A stretch of 64,000 bases of DNA. Origin: Aequorivita aquimaris (GTDB lineage Bacteria > Bacteroidota > Bacteroidia > Flavobacteriales > Flavobacteriaceae). The notes under the pieces were generated by a model that was not told where the DNA came from, ran no database searches, and saw only the letters and a list, made by a program, of their open reading frames with translations. A program made the translations under genes and the position numbers. Location of the stretch: positions 434,001 to 498,000 of the forward strand of contig NZ_JRWG01000002.1 of assembly GCF_001573155.1 (NCBI RefSeq), given 5' to 3'. Position 1 is the first letter of the stretch. Each line of letters opens with the position of its first letter. Positions 1-8,641 of the stretch are shown piece after piece.

Positions 1-137
1 TTTCATAATATGATTATTTGTTTTTTTGAAATTATATGAATTGTCCCCAAAGTCAATAAAATTGACAAAAATTTCCAGATTGCAAATGCAATGGAATTTT
101 TTTGGGAAATAAATTAAAAATTTGTTTTTAGAAAAGA

Positions 138-431
138 TTAAGCTTTTCGGGGAGGAGGTGACACTACATCTAAAAATACGTTGGAATAGCTGTCAATTTG
201 AAAACCATCTCGGTTTTGCTGTTTTTTCAGAAATTCTAAACTATTGCAGTTTGATTGTATTTTTTCAATATCGAAGACAAAATTGGGTTTGGGCATTTTG
301 TTCGAATTTTCTTCCTCATTCATTGAAAAAAAGGTAGAAACATCGGCTTGATTACCAGAAAGGCTTATAATAGCAGGCGTTACAAGAAAACTTGTAAAGA
401 CGAGCAACAATAAAATACTGGTTAACCGCAA
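138..431 (-). CDS. small secreted or membrane-anchored protein, function unknown
   Basis: A 97-residue protein with a hydrophobic N-terminus (about residues 4-25) that could be a signal peptide or anchor, a polar middle and a C-terminus ending in DVVSPPPRKA. Small flavobacterial proteins with a similar hydrophobic start and an SPPP ending exist, but I know no function for them. The start is a TTG at 431; no in-frame ATG lies between the upstream stop and the hydrophobic segment, so translation could begin slightly upstream at a non-ATG codon. It follows batE by 67 bases on the same strand and may be the last gene of that operon. Confidence 0.6.
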   Translation of the reverse strand: MRLTSILLLLVFTSFLVTPAIISLSGNQADVSTFFSMNEEENSNKMPKPNFVFDIEKIQSNCNSLEFLKKQQNRDGFQIDSYSNVFLDVVSPPPRKA

Positions 432-498
432 GCGTGTTTTTTTAAGAAAAGCAAAAATAGCAGAATTTGGCTTAAATCCTGTTAACTAAATATTAATT

Positions 499-1254
499 CT
501 AAAGTTGTTTTAAATCTGAAGCAGGAATCCAGCCGTCTTTTCCATCGGCCAAACTGATTCGAAACCAGTTGCCGTCCTGTGCCAAAATCTGGACTTTTGT
601 TCCTTCGTGGAGCGTGAAAGCTATGTTGCTGCCCATGGAAGGCTCGGTCTTTACCTCTATTTCACTTGCAAAGATGACCGCGGGTTGGTTTCTTGAGTAA
701 TCGCCGTAAGTCAAAAATGCCATTGTCAACGACGCAACCAATGAAAACCCTGCAAACATGGAGCTCACAAAAAGCAAGCGTTTTCTTTTTTCAGAAAAAG
801 CGAAATAGTAAAAAAGAAACAACGCTACAAAAAATAATGAAAAAGCAACTGCTAAAACCGCCCATCCTTCAAAAGTAAAAATGCTGGAAATACTATTATA
901 CCATTTTGAAAAGACCGTCTGCGGCAAGGGCTCTATCGAATCAATGCGTGCGTTTTCGGCAAAGGCAAGGTTGTTTTTAATGTCCTGGTCGTTCGGGGAA
1001 AGCTGCAGCGCTTTTTCGTAATAATAAATACTCGGGCCTATGTGGTTCAGCTTATACTGCGCATTTCCCAAATTGAAATACAGCTCGGCAGAATGTTCGC
1101 CGTTGTCCAAAATTTTCATCCAGGAATTGATGGCCTGTTGGTATTTTCCGTTTTTGTATAATTCCTTTCCTTGCTCAAAAAGCGTTTCATTTTGTGCAAT
1201 TCCGGAGAAAGAAACCAATAAAATAAGTATGTACAGTAGCTTTTTCATCGTCAT
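499..1254 (-). CDS. batE: BatE-like TPR and SH3 domain protein
   Basis: Last Bat protein of the aerotolerance operon. After a signal peptide ending near FSGIAQ come TPR repeats (about residues 20-95), two hydrophobic segments (about 130-190) and a C-terminal bacterial SH3-like domain with the pattern EPSMGSNIAFTLHEGTKVQIL and a final GWIPASDL. This order is that of BatE in Bacteroidota. The ATG at 1254 follows the batD stop by 6 bases; ATG 1248 is an equally good start, and a TTG at 1257 is less likely. It probably acts on the periplasmic side of the Bat complex, but no biochemical role is established. Confidence 0.88.
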   Translation of the reverse strand: MTMKKLLYILILLVSFSGIAQNETLFEQGKELYKNGKYQQAINSWMKILDNGEHSAELYFNLGNAQYKLNHIGPSIYYYEKALQLSPNDQDIKNNLAFAENARIDSIEPLPQTVFSKWYNSISSIFTFEGWAVLAVAFSLFFVALFLFYYFAFSEKRKRLLFVSSMFAGFSLVASLTMAFLTYGDYSRNQPAVIFASEIEVKTEPSMGSNIAFTLHEGTKVQILAQDGNWFRISLADGKDGWIPASDLKQL

Positions 1255-1260
1255 CAATTT

Positions 1261-3033
1261 TTACTGTATTTGTTTATCAATATTTGAAATTACTTCCACC
1301 GCCTTGCTGTAATCCTGCTGTACCGATGCTGTTGAAGATGAAGCATATCGCGCAAATTCGCAGCTTTTCAACAGGCTGATAAAGCTTTCTACTGTTGGGG
1401 CTTCCACATTTCGTTCGAGCAGCATTTTGGAAATAAGACCCTTTTCCATTTCCGAAGTTTCAATATTGAGTTTCGCTTTTAAATAATTGTGAAGTGCTCG
1501 CTCTAACGACTCATAAAAAGCAGTTGGGTTTTGAATGTTCCGCTTGGCTTCCGAAAGGTATTTTTTGGCGAGTTTGTTTGCGCGGCGCAACTTGTTTCCT
1601 TCCACATCGTTCAAGCGCTCTTTGCGTTTTTTCCCTGCAAGGATGAATAGGGGAATCAACAAGAATGGCCCGCCCAAAAGCGACCAAAACAATGGCGATT
1701 TAAAGAAACTTTCCTGTGCAATCGGCTCTAGGTTGGCGTCCAATTTTATGTATTTAAAATTGTCTTTGGAAAGTACAACTTGCTTTTTCGCATCGTTGGA
1801 ATTGGTATTGGCAGTAGCCGAACTTATGGGCCCATTTTCAACTTCAATGGTAAATTCTTTTGAAGTAATGGTTCTATATTTTTCGGTTTTCGGGTCGAAG
1901 AACGAAAAGGTAATCGGGTTCACCGGATAGGTTCCCTTGAACTGCGGAACAACAGTATAGGAATCCGTTATGCTGCCTGACATTCCGCCGATGGTGGTGT
2001 TTACGCTTTCGCTGTGTTCGGGCTCATAAACTTCTAAAGTATTTGGAAGTTTTACCGTGGGAAGGGTGAACAATTTTAAATTCCCTTTCCCAGAAACTTT
2101 CACGTCCAATTGAAGTGATTCGTTGGCGTTTAGTTGGGTTTTATTGGTGTTTACATCAAAAGTGAAATCGCCCACGGCGCCGTTGAAACCATCCGGCTTG
2201 CCTTCCAAAGGAAGCGGTTTCACATTAATGGTACGCTTTCCTGCCGAAATGGTTTTGTTCACACGTTCCATCACTCTTCTGCCAAATATATCGCGGCGGT
2301 TGCCCTGCACGTCAATGGGAATATCCAGCGTGAGCGGTTCTATTTCCAGTTCGCCAGTTTTTTGCGGATAAAGTACGGTGGTTCTTAACACCACGTATCG
2401 ATAATCCTGGCCATTGTATTTGCCTTCGTAAACCTTAAAATTGTTTTGATTGTCAATATTCTGGCTCCAAAAATCGGCGTATTTTGGAGTGTCAATCTCA
2501 CGCCATTGGCTGGTAATGCTTACGTCGTGCGAAACATAAAGTTTGTAGGTAACCGTAATTGCTTCGTTTAGGTATGGATTGGCTTTTGAAACTTCAGCAA
2601 CCAAATGAACATTTTCACTGGCTACGTAATCGGCATTGTTGCCGTCTTTTGGCACATCGACTGCGGCGGTTACTTCCACCTCAACGGGAAGGGTTTTATA
2701 GGTTTCGCCTTCTATTTCAATCGTGGCTTGGGCAATGGTGATTTTTCCACGGGTCTGTGGCGCTAAAAAATAGGAATACGTTTTTGAAAAACTTCGTTTG
2801 CCGTTTATCCACGAATTACTGATGGATTGGTTGGGACCGCCCACAACGCGGAAACCATCAAAACTCGGTGGTCTAAAATTGTCGCCATCCTGGTTCATTT
2901 CAAAATCTATCCGCAAACGCTCGTTTATTCCAAGTCTTTTTTTGCTAACCTTGGCATCAAACTGAACCTGCGCCGTTGCAGCAATGCTGCACAGTACAAA
3001 CCCTAAAAGGAATAAAAAACTCTTCGTCTTCAT
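1261..3033 (-). CDS. batD: BatD family membrane protein
   Basis: A 590-residue protein with an N-terminal signal peptide (cleavage near SIAATAQ), a long periplasmic beta-rich region (BatD/oxygen tolerance family) and one transmembrane segment near residues 445-465 (FWSLLGGPFLLIPLFILAG), followed by a basic cytoplasmic tail containing an alpha-helical domain. The length is normal for BatD. It starts 3 bases after batC and ends 6 bases before batE, so it is co-transcribed and probably translationally coupled. Family work links Bat proteins to oxygen or stress tolerance in Bacteroides and Leptospira; the molecular activity is unknown. Confidence 0.93.
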   Translation of the reverse strand: MKTKSFLFLLGFVLCSIAATAQVQFDAKVSKKRLGINERLRIDFEMNQDGDNFRPPSFDGFRVVGGPNQSISNSWINGKRSFSKTYSYFLAPQTRGKITIAQATIEIEGETYKTLPVEVEVTAAVDVPKDGNNADYVASENVHLVAEVSKANPYLNEAITVTYKLYVSHDVSITSQWREIDTPKYADFWSQNIDNQNNFKVYEGKYNGQDYRYVVLRTTVLYPQKTGELEIEPLTLDIPIDVQGNRRDIFGRRVMERVNKTISAGKRTINVKPLPLEGKPDGFNGAVGDFTFDVNTNKTQLNANESLQLDVKVSGKGNLKLFTLPTVKLPNTLEVYEPEHSESVNTTIGGMSGSITDSYTVVPQFKGTYPVNPITFSFFDPKTEKYRTITSKEFTIEVENGPISSATANTNSNDAKKQVVLSKDNFKYIKLDANLEPIAQESFFKSPLFWSLLGGPFLLIPLFILAGKKRKERLNDVEGNKLRRANKLAKKYLSEAKRNIQNPTAFYESLERALHNYLKAKLNIETSEMEKGLISKMLLERNVEAPTVESFISLLKSCEFARYASSSTASVQQDYSKAVEVISNIDKQIQ

Positions 3034-3036
3034 AAT

Positions 3037-3918
3037 CTACCAATCTTTATCCGTTCTTACTTTTGCGCCTTTTTGTTTTTCGGCATTTATCTTTTCCTGC
3101 GTTTTTTTCTCTTCGTTGTTCATTGCTTCCAACAGACTTTTTACTTGTTGCGGTGAAAGTTGTCCGGGCACGGGTTGCTGCTGTTGTGGCTTGTCGCCCT
3201 CCTCATCTTTTGGCTTGTCGGGCTTGCCTTGGTCTTTGTCTTTATCGCCTTCTTTCTTATCCTCGTTTTGGTCGCCTTTGTCCTTTTCGTCTTTCTCGTC
3301 GCCTTTGTCGCCCTCGTTATTTTTATTGTCCTGGTCCTGTTGGTCTTTTTTATCCTGGTCTTGGTTCTCCTTGTTTTGGTCTTTGTCGTCCTTATTATCG
3401 TCTTGGGGCGGTGGCGGATTTTTTTCTAACATATCCTTCGCCAATGCTAAATTATACCGCGTTTCATCATCATTTGGATTGTTGCGAAGTGCATTTTTAT
3501 ACGCTTCCACAGCTTCGGTATATTTTTTTTCGTTCATATACGTATTCCCGAGATTGTGAAAGGCTTTGTGTTTTTCGGCCTTGGTGTCTGCGGTTTGTGC
3601 GGCCTGTTTAAAGCGTAACATGGCCTCGGCATTTTTCTCTTTTCCGTAGTAAGCGGTGCCCAAATTGTACTTTGCAGTTTCGCTTTTTGGGTTGAGGGAA
3701 ATCGCTTTTCGGTAATCTGCTTCGGCAACGGAAAATTTATCCTTTTGAAGCGCTTGCTGGGCTTCACTTAAATAATTCTGAGCAGCCTTCAGTTCTTTTT
3801 CTTGTTCCTTATTTTGAGGCTGTGCAAATGAATTAATTGAAAAAATGGCAGCACAAAGAACCATTCCAATTCTTCGCGTACTTTTATTTTGAAAAAACAT
3901 TCTATCCACAAACATCAT
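3037..3918 (-). CDS. batC: BatC TPR protein with charged low-complexity tail
   Basis: An N-terminal signal or anchor segment (ending near FSINSFAQ) is followed by three to four TPR repeats (NYLSEAQQALQ..., AKYNLGTAYYGK..., HNLGNTYMNEKKYTEAVEAY...) and then about 85 residues made mostly of K, D, E, Q, N and G. The tail ends with a conserved-looking LSPQQVKSLLEAMNNEE segment, as in other BatC proteins. The start at 3918 lies directly behind the batB stop (TAA-A-ATG). An ATG at 3939 would overlap batB by 20 bases and add MKRKNNK. The long open frames on the opposite strand here are compositional shadows of the K/D/E-rich tail. Confidence 0.9.
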   Translation of the reverse strand: MMFVDRMFFQNKSTRRIGMVLCAAIFSINSFAQPQNKEQEKELKAAQNYLSEAQQALQKDKFSVAEADYRKAISLNPKSETAKYNLGTAYYGKEKNAEAMLRFKQAAQTADTKAEKHKAFHNLGNTYMNEKKYTEAVEAYKNALRNNPNDDETRYNLALAKDMLEKNPPPPQDDNKDDKDQNKENQDQDKKDQQDQDNKNNEGDKGDEKDEKDKGDQNEDKKEGDKDKDQGKPDKPKDEEGDKPQQQQPVPGQLSPQQVKSLLEAMNNEEKKTQEKINAEKQKGAKVRTDKDW

Positions 3919-3919
3919 T

Positions 3920-4969
3920 TTATTGTTTTTCCTTTTCATTAAACAAATTCAACTTTTTGAGCCAAGCTGTTTGACGTTCCAAAAGGAACACATCCAAAAC
4001 CAGCAAAAATAATGCCCCAGCCAAAAACCACTGGAATTGGTCCTTAAAATCGGTAAATTGCTTGGCCTCAAATTCCTTTTTGTCCATTCCGTTTAAAATG
4101 GCTTTAACTTGATCAACAACTACTTTGGTATTTGAGCCGTCAATATACTCACCATTGGCGGTTTTGGCAATCTCTTTAAGAGTTTCTTCACTTAAACGGG
4201 TGATAACCTGCTCGTTATTTTGGTCGCGTTTATAATATTGAAGCACTCCGTTTTCTTTAATAGGAATTGGCCCGCCTTCCAAAGTTCCCACGCCAATGGT
4301 AAAAATGCGGATGCCTTTTTCCGCAGCTTCCTCGGCAATTGCCGAAACATTGCCCTCGTGGTCTTCCCCGTCTGAAATGATGAAAAGCACGCGATTGGTC
4401 TGGTCTTCGTCGTCATAAAAAGTTTGCGCCAGTTCAATGGCTTGGGTAATGGCGGTTCCTTGTGAAGAAACCATATCGGTATTCATGCCACTCAAAAATA
4501 GCTTTGCGGATGAAAAATCTGAAGTAATTGGAACTTGCGGAAATGCGCTCCCAGCGTAACCAATGATTCCAATTCTATCTCCTGCAAGCCCATTGATTAT
4601 TTGGGTAATGAGCTGTTTTGACTTTTCCAAACGGTTTGGCGCAATGTCTTCCGCCAACATACTTTTTGAAACGTCCAACGCAAAAACAATGTCAACGCCT
4701 TCACGCTTTACCGTTTCGAGCTTGGTGCCTATTTTAGGATTTACCAATGCAAAACTTAAACAGGCAATGGCCAAACAAAGCACCAAAACTTTTAAGACAG
4801 ATTTAAAGAGCGAACGGTTTGGGCTCAATTTTTTCAGAAGTTCTTTATCAACAAATCTTTTCTGAACCGTTCTTTTCCAAACCAAAAGCAATAGAAAAAC
4901 CACCACTATCACCGGAATGGCGAAGAGAATGTAGAAGTATATGGGTTGATCTAAAACTATTTGATCCAT
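3920..4969 (-). CDS. batB: BatB von Willebrand factor A domain protein
   Basis: A membrane-anchored VWA protein of 349 residues. Two hydrophobic segments lie near residues 10-31 and 58-77, the VWA domain begins at about 92, and a third hydrophobic segment near 315-335 holds the C-terminus in the membrane. The metal-ion-dependent adhesion site is intact: D99, S101 and S103 in ALDVSKSM. It follows batA by two bases. With BatA it probably forms the VWA partner of the MoxR ATPase encoded upstream, the usual MoxR-VWA pairing; the substrate is unknown. Confidence 0.94.
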   Translation of the reverse strand: MDQIVLDQPIYFYILFAIPVIVVVFLLLLVWKRTVQKRFVDKELLKKLSPNRSLFKSVLKVLVLCLAIACLSFALVNPKIGTKLETVKREGVDIVFALDVSKSMLAEDIAPNRLEKSKQLITQIINGLAGDRIGIIGYAGSAFPQVPITSDFSSAKLFLSGMNTDMVSSQGTAITQAIELAQTFYDDEDQTNRVLFIISDGEDHEGNVSAIAEEAAEKGIRIFTIGVGTLEGGPIPIKENGVLQYYKRDQNNEQVITRLSEETLKEIAKTANGEYIDGSNTKVVVDQVKAILNGMDKKEFEAKQFTDFKDQFQWFLAGALFLLVLDVFLLERQTAWLKKLNLFNEKEKQ

Positions 4970-4971
4970 TT

Positions 4972-5976
4972 CTATAAAAATCCTTTAAATATTGTAGTTC
5001 GCAACAAAAACTCAAACCCAATCAATATTAAGGCGAAAATGGCCCACGGGCGGAACATTTCATCATAATGGGTGTATTTGAACTCTTCGATATCGGTTTT
5101 TTCCAGTTTGTTTATTTCTTCGTAAATCTGCTCCAGTTTGGTGGTGCTCGTTGCCCGGAAATATTGTCCGCCGGTTTTTTCGGCAATTTCTTTCAGCAAC
5201 GCCTCGTCAATTTCCACTTGCACATTTCCGTATTGAAAACCACCGTCGGGACGAATGCCAATGGGCGACATCGCCATGCCGTTGCTTCCCAAACCGATTG
5301 TGTAAACTTTTATCCCAAATTCCACCGCGAGTTCGCTCGCAATTTTTGGGTCGATGAATCCCGTGTTGTTCACCCCGTCGGTCAACAAAATAATCACTTT
5401 GCTTTTGGCGCGGCTTTCCTTTAAACGGTTCACAGCCGTTGCCAGACCAGAACCAATTGCGGTTCCACCTTCAATGGTCGTGTTGTAGGTGATGTTTTTT
5501 AGGGACGAAAGCACAATGGTTTTATCGCTCGTCAACGGCGTGCGGGTGTAACTTTCGCCTGCGTATTCTACCAAGCCGATTCTATCATTTGGGCGACCAT
5601 TTATGAAACGCGCAGCTACTGTTTTCAATGCTTCCAAACGGTTCGGTTTTAAATCGCGAGCCAGCATACTTGCTGAAACGTCTATTGCCATGACAATGTC
5701 GATTCCGCGGGTGGTTTTTGTTTTTGTGGATTCGTCAACGGTGCGGGGTCGCGCCATTGCAATAATCAAAGCTGAAAGTGCCAAAAGACGAAGCACGAAA
5801 AGCAACGGTTTTAATCGTGCCAACCAGTTTTTGCCAGATTTGAAACCGCTGACACTTGATATTTTCAGGGAAGCCGTTTGCTGTTTCCGTTTCCATAAAT
5901 ACCATAGCACGAGCACCGGAAGTAGGAGGAACAACCAGAAAAACTGTGGATTTACAAATTCGAAATTACTGCCCAT
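4972..5976 (-). CDS. batA: BatA von Willebrand factor A domain protein
   Basis: A 334-residue protein with an N-terminal BatA-type segment (FEFVNPQFFWLF), membrane segments at about 12-28 and 57-75, a VWA domain with the MIDAS motif D99, S101, S103 (AIDVSASM), and a C-terminal hydrophobic segment near 310-330. I place the start at ATG 5976 (MGSNFEF), which matches the family N-terminus and has AGAGAAAG just upstream; ATG 5994 would add six residues. Either start overlaps the end of the upstream gene, suggesting translational coupling. It is paralogous to batB next door. Confidence 0.93.
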   Translation of the reverse strand: MGSNFEFVNPQFFWLFLLLPVLVLWYLWKRKQQTASLKISSVSGFKSGKNWLARLKPLLFVLRLLALSALIIAMARPRTVDESTKTKTTRGIDIVMAIDVSASMLARDLKPNRLEALKTVAARFINGRPNDRIGLVEYAGESYTRTPLTSDKTIVLSSLKNITYNTTIEGGTAIGSGLATAVNRLKESRAKSKVIILLTDGVNNTGFIDPKIASELAVEFGIKVYTIGLGSNGMAMSPIGIRPDGGFQYGNVQVEIDEALLKEIAEKTGGQYFRATSTTKLEQIYEEINKLEKTDIEEFKYTHYDEMFRPWAIFALILIGFEFLLRTTIFKGFL

Positions 5977-7639
5977 CTTTCTCTGAAATTTCAAGCTCTA
6001 TGGAAGCTTCAATTCTTTTTAATATTTCTTCTGCATATTTTCCGTCGTCCTGATACACAATCAAAACTTCCTGCAAGCCGTTCTGCTGTGCGAAAAGCAA
6101 TAATTCATAGGTGCTTTTTTGTTTCAACACTTTAGTGTCTGAAACTTGTACGTTGAATTCGCCGTAGGCTTTCAATCCTTTAATGCCTTTATCTGTTTCA
6201 AAATCATCGCGTTTCACTATTAGATTTTTCGCGCCACTTTGTTCCAAATCGTCCAAAACCGCATCGAGTGCCGTTTCCAGGGCAATGTCCTGTTTTTGGC
6301 TGAACTGAGTAGTTGAAACCATAATGTAAAGTGGGGAATTCATTTCGCCATAGGAGAAGAAATCCCTTCCCATCACCGCACTTTTATCGGCATTTGTAAC
6401 CGGAGCTTCCGCTCGGACGAGCACTTCGGGGGTTTCCAAAATTACCGCCGGATTGCCGTATTCGCTCTTTATCCATCGGCCTTCGGCGAGCTCGCGGAGG
6501 TCATTGCCCAAAACCTTATCCTTTAAATTGTCGAACCCGGTAGCGGCACCGTAGATAATTCCTGCCAAAACAATCGCAGCAAATACGCCCGAAATTCCCA
6601 AAATCCATTTTCTGCGTTGGCGTTTTTTCTGAAGTTTTTCAAGGTATTCCTGATTGGCCAAAAGCTCTTCCTCGGTAGGCTCGGGAACGGCTTCGTGGGT
6701 TTCGTTGATGATTTCCTCAATGGTTTTTCTATCCACTTCGGCTTGCCCCGATTCTTGGTTCATTTTTGCAAATTTCACCAAATCGGCACGTTTGAAGATG
6801 GCGTCCAGCTTGCGGATGGTTTCCAAATCGAAGTCGAAATGCCCCGCGTCCTTGTGCATCATCAATCGCGTGATTAGTTCGTCGCTCGTGCTCTCCAAAG
6901 CGGCTTCGTCTACTTCGCGGTCCAAATATCTTTTTACGATTTCGGTGAGGCTGCTGTAATATTCCTTGCTTTTGTTTTCCTTTAAAAGTTGGCTGTTGTC
7001 CAAAGTTTTTAATGCGACGATTGCTTCTTCGTAGGGCGGCAATTGTTTTTCGGCGGCTTCTTTTCGTTTTTTTCTTCGGAAGAGATAAATGGCGATTGCA
7101 ATAATTAAAAGAATTGGGACCAACCAATACAGAAGCGACAACCAATCAAACGGCGCACTTTTCACTTCCACCGCCGGCTTTATGTCGAACATTTTTTGTT
7201 TGGTCGTGTCAACGGGAACGTCGGCTACTTCAACTTTTATGGAATCGGTTAAAAAAGGTTTGTTGTTAATGAGAACGCGCTGCGGCGGAATGGTGTAATG
7301 GCCGCTGTCAAATTGCGTTAACCCGTATTTTTTGATTAGGCGCAGTTTTGAAGCTTCAAAAGTTGTATCGGTCTTATAAGATTCAATCATTTCCAAAGGC
7401 GCAAATGTCTGCTCCTCGGGAAAGACCACAACATCCGTTGAGTCTGCTTGTACATTGATGGTGTAAAGTATTTCCTCGCCAATCTTGATTTTTGTGGAAT
7501 CAATAGAAGAAGTTACTTGTGAAAAGGAGCTGAGAGAGCAAAGAAAAAAGAACAGAGAAAAAAGAAACGAGCGGTTCTTTTGAAAACCAAATGGCTTCAA
7601 TCTTTCAAATTTTGTAATATGGATTTTATTTTTTTTCAA
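5966..7639 (-). CDS. Bat-operon BatD-like protein with extra C-terminal domain
   Basis: A 557-residue protein between the DUF58 gene and batA, where many Bacteroidota carry a BatD-like or DUF4381-like protein. Visible parts: signal peptide ending near SLSSFSQ, a short periplasmic beta domain, a transmembrane segment (about 172-192, LLYWLVPILLIIAIAIYLF), a basic helical cytoplasmic region with the pattern YYSSLTEIVKRYLDRE, a second transmembrane segment (about 353-372), and about 180 further residues with no domain I recognise. No ATG is available near the N-terminus; TTG 7639 or TTG 7600 are the start candidates. It overlaps batA by 11 bases. Confidence 0.82.
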   Translation of the reverse strand: MKKNKIHITKFERLKPFGFQKNRSFLFSLFFFLCSLSSFSQVTSSIDSTKIKIGEEILYTINVQADSTDVVVFPEEQTFAPLEMIESYKTDTTFEASKLRLIKKYGLTQFDSGHYTIPPQRVLINNKPFLTDSIKVEVADVPVDTTKQKMFDIKPAVEVKSAPFDWLSLLYWLVPILLIIAIAIYLFRRKKRKEAAEKQLPPYEEAIVALKTLDNSQLLKENKSKEYYSSLTEIVKRYLDREVDEAALESTSDELITRLMMHKDAGHFDFDLETIRKLDAIFKRADLVKFAKMNQESGQAEVDRKTIEEIINETHEAVPEPTEEELLANQEYLEKLQKKRQRRKWILGISGVFAAIVLAGIIYGAATGFDNLKDKVLGNDLRELAEGRWIKSEYGNPAVILETPEVLVRAEAPVTNADKSAVMGRDFFSYGEMNSPLYIMVSTTQFSQKQDIALETALDAVLDDLEQSGAKNLIVKRDDFETDKGIKGLKAYGEFNVQVSDTKVLKQKSTYELLLFAQQNGLQEVLIVYQDDGKYAEEILKRIEASIELEISEKDGQ

Positions 7640-7662
7640 TTCAAATTTTGATTTCTTTTAAA

Positions 7663-7685
7663 TGCTCGCGATGAATCGCGCGCCT
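7663..7685. repeat. small palindrome between Bat genes
   Basis: A perfect hairpin with arms CGCGAT and ATCGCG around GA sits at 7667-7680, between the DUF58 stop and the TTG start of the next gene. No T-run follows on the minus strand, so it is not a convincing terminator. It resembles the short GC-rich palindromes scattered through flavobacterial genomes. Confidence 0.4.
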
Positions 7686-8547
7686 ACCTGCGTTTGAAAT
7701 ACCCCAGTAATTTTTTCACATAACTTTCGTCAACCCTTGTGCTCAATGCGCCTGCGCCACTTTTTGTAAACGATTCATTGAAATAATCCACCCTTTCGCG
7801 ATGATAACTGTAATATTGGTTGCGCACATTTTTAGACCCTGTGTTTACCAATAAAAGTTCCCCTGTTTCCTGGTCTTCCATCTGCACCATTCCCAGATTT
7901 GGTATGTTTTCCTCGGCTTTATCGTAAATTCTGATTCCCGTAACATCGTGCTTTTTGGCTGCGATTTTTAAAGTGTCGCGGTAACCGTCCGCAATAAAGT
8001 CTGAAAGCACAAAAACAATGGCTTTCTTCTTCATTACGCTGCTTAAAAATTTCAAGGCGTTGGCAATATCGGTCTTGTTACTTTTTGGCTTGAACTCAAT
8101 CAATTCACGAATAATCCGAAGTACGTGCGACTTGCCTTTTTTCGGGGGAATGTAAAGTTCAATTTCATCTGAAAAAAGGATCAGTCCCGTTTTGTCGTTG
8201 TTCTGCATTGCTGAAAAAGCGAGCGTTGCGGCAATTTCGGTAATGATTTCATTTTTGAATTGTTCCTGCGTTCCAAAAAATTCGGAACCGCTGATATCAA
8301 CCATCAGCATTAACGTAAGCTCCCGCTCTTCTTCAAAAACTTTTACGAAAGGCTCATTGTAGCGTGCGGTAACGTTCCAATCGATATTTCGGACGTCGTC
8401 GCCAAATTGATACTGGCGCACTTCGCTGAACGTCATCCCCCGACCCTTAAACGTACTGTGATACTCGCCACCAAACACGTGATCGCTCAACCGCCGCGTT
8501 TTGATTTCGATTTTACGTACTTTTTTAAGAAGTTCTTTGGTGTCCAT
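7684..8547 (-). CDS. DUF58 domain protein (VWA-like, MoxR partner)
   Basis: A 287-residue soluble protein of the DUF58 family, which has a VWA-like fold. It shows the family hallmark FGDDVRNIDWNVTARYNEPF followed by MVDISGS, whose D84, S86 and S88 form a MIDAS-like site. It lies directly downstream of moxR, the standard arrangement in Bat operons, and is expected to work with the MoxR ATPase. The 94-base gap to moxR contains imperfect inverted GCAGT-type repeats, so the two genes may still share a transcript. Confidence 0.93.
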   Translation of the reverse strand: MDTKELLKKVRKIEIKTRRLSDHVFGGEYHSTFKGRGMTFSEVRQYQFGDDVRNIDWNVTARYNEPFVKVFEEERELTLMLMVDISGSEFFGTQEQFKNEIITEIAATLAFSAMQNNDKTGLILFSDEIELYIPPKKGKSHVLRIIRELIEFKPKSNKTDIANALKFLSSVMKKKAIVFVLSDFIADGYRDTLKIAAKKHDVTGIRIYDKAEENIPNLGMVQMEDQETGELLLVNTGSKNVRNQYYSYHRERVDYFNESFTKSGAGALSTRVDESYVKKLLGYFKRR

Positions 8548-8560
8548 TTTTTTTGTAGTA

Positions 8561-8633
8561 GCCAGTTGGCAGTTGCAGTTAGCAGTATAAACAGGTTGTC
8601 TTCACTCTACTGCCTACTGCCACTGAACACTGC
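8561..8633. repeat. imperfect inverted repeat of GCAGT-type heptamers
   Basis: The left arm (8561-8586) contains CAGTTGGCAGTTGCAGTTA and the right arm (8609-8633) contains ACTGCCTACTGCCACTGA. The arms are built from degenerate 7-base units and are roughly complementary to each other. The element fills most of the gap between moxR and the DUF58 gene. It has the same architecture as the cleaner heptamer arrays around the four-helix-bundle gene at 11.5-12.0 kb. Confidence 0.5.
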
Positions 8634-8641
8634 ATACTTTT

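Noticed and set aside
3063-3611. Long plus-strand open frames opposite batC
   Set aside because: They are reverse-strand shadows of the K/D/E/Q-rich BatC tail and give low-complexity Leu/Val/Phe/Ser sequence.
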